Of a DNA stretch of 12,618 nt, positions 12,107 through 12,618 are shown in pieces. Location: positions 1 through 12,618 of the forward strand of contig CAYGHE010000013.1 in the NCBI GenBank assembly GCA_964349805.1, read 5' to 3'. A program made the position numbers and the translations under genes. Origin of the DNA: CAYGHE01 sp964349805. Its GTDB lineage: Bacteria; Patescibacteriota; Saccharimonadia; Saccharimonadales; Saccharimonadaceae. A model generated the notes under the pieces. The model worked only from the letters and a program-made list of their open reading frames with translations, was not told the DNA's origin and searched no databases. How positions within the stretch are numbered: the stretch's first letter is position 1; each line of letters begins with the position of its first letter.

Positions 12107-12618
12107 ATGAAGATAAATAAACAAAATACAGGTTTCACGATAATAGAACTTTTGGTTGTTGTAGGCGTCATTGGTATTTTAGTGACTCTAGCGGTTGTTA
12201 GCTATGGTGGATTCCAGGCTAAAGCGTACGATACCAGCGTACTGTCTGATATTGATACCATGGAAGCGTTGCAAACTAGCTATGGGCTAAACAATCACTC
12301 CGGTGGCAAAAACTATAATTCAACAGAGACTAGTTATGATTCCGATCTTGATTTTGAACCGTCTGAAGGCAATGTAATAGTAGTTGTGACCGATTCGGTA
12401 GATTATTGTATTCGTGGTTATAACCCAAATGGCACCAAAGACTCGCTAGAAAATGCTTTTATGCGTGAATCTACAGAAGGCGCCTGTGGTTGGTTGCTGG
12501 ACGGTGACGAAGAACCAGGTCCTTGGCAACAAATCAGCGCGGGAATCTATCATGCCTGTGGACTAGCCGACGGCCAAGCTTATTGCTGGGGCGCAAACTG
12601 GAGTGTTCAACTCGGTAA
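12107..12618 (+). CDS. Type IV prepilin-like protein with RCC1-type repeat, partial
   Basis: Open from ATG 12107 to the window edge, 170 codons, C-terminus missing. An 8-residue leader MKINKQNT ends at G9, followed by FTIIELLVVVGVIGILVTLAV: the prepilin peptidase site between Gly and Phe, with Glu at position +5 of the mature protein, then the long hydrophobic pilin helix. Residues ~35-130 resemble a small pseudopilin head with SDIDTMEALQTSYG and a Cys pair (YCIRGYN and GACGWLL). From about residue 142, WQQISAGIYHACGLADGQ and YCWGANWSVQLG match one RCC1 beta-propeller repeat, so a propeller probably continues past the edge. It would be processed by prepilin peptidase and shown on a type IV pilus-like filament, perhaps as a binding tip. 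The ribosome binding site (AAAAGAG, 1 nt before ATG) is too close to be normal. Confidence 0.85.
   Translation, partial: MKINKQNTGFTIIELLVVVGVIGILVTLAVVSYGGFQAKAYDTSVLSDIDTMEALQTSYGLNNHSGGKNYNSTETSYDSDLDFEPSEGNVIVVVTDSVDYCIRGYNPNGTKDSLENAFMRESTEGACGWLLDGDEEPGPWQQISAGIYHACGLADGQAYCWGANWSVQLG

Overview
The window most likely comes from a Candidatus Saccharibacteria (TM7, Patescibacteria) chromosome. Six things point there: an RpfB-type resuscitation-promoting factor with three DUF348 domains and a G5 domain; a secreted surface protein ending in a DUF11-like repeat; a tail-anchored Pro-rich protein with an FMDVVHPSSDM motif; a pyk-pgk-tpiA cluster; a type IV prepilin; and short, tightly packed genes. 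TGA acts as a stop codon (tpiA, the lipoprotein gene, the 2693 gene), so the genetic code is standard and not that of Gracilibacteria or Absconditabacteria. The lineage call rests on recalled gene families, not on a search.

Layout. (1) 1-896, minus strand: 5' part of a surface-protein gene. (2) 960-3930: an accessory region of three GC-rich modules separated by AT-rich DNA. Module A (994-2409) is a lipoprotein gene inside near-perfect 29-bp inverted repeats. Module B (about 2625-3238) is a 110-aa gene followed by about 200 nt of densely folded 3' sequence. Module C (about 3372-3929) is a 148-aa gene followed by a 76-nt hairpin and edged by split direct repeats. None of the three proteins is recognised, and their codon use differs from the rest of the window. 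(3) 3972-4046: tRNA-Glu(UUC). (4) 4108-9904, plus strand: a likely operon of pyruvate kinase, a half-length phosphoglycerate kinase homologue, triosephosphate isomerase, a tail-anchored membrane protein and a PcrA/UvrD helicase. (5) 9905-10098: a gap with nested inverted repeats and a promoter. (6) 10099-12079: rpfB and rsmA, one base apart. (7) 12107 to the end: a prepilin-like protein whose C-terminal part begins an RCC1-type repeat, cut by the window edge.

How the parts work together. The pyk cluster supplies lower-glycolysis enzymes, with the PGK homologue reduced to its N-terminal domain. The rpfB-rsmA pair joins cell-wall remodelling to ribosome maturation. The surface protein, the pilin-like protein and the lipoprotein all face the outside, as expected for a host-attached epibiont. 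Several transcription units share an extended -10 promoter of the form TGnTACAAT or TGnTAAAAT, some so close to the start codon that leaderless or nearly leaderless mRNAs are likely. The best candidate for something undescribed is the set of GC-rich modules at 994-3929, which look like single-gene mobile cassettes, one of them carrying a structured RNA.
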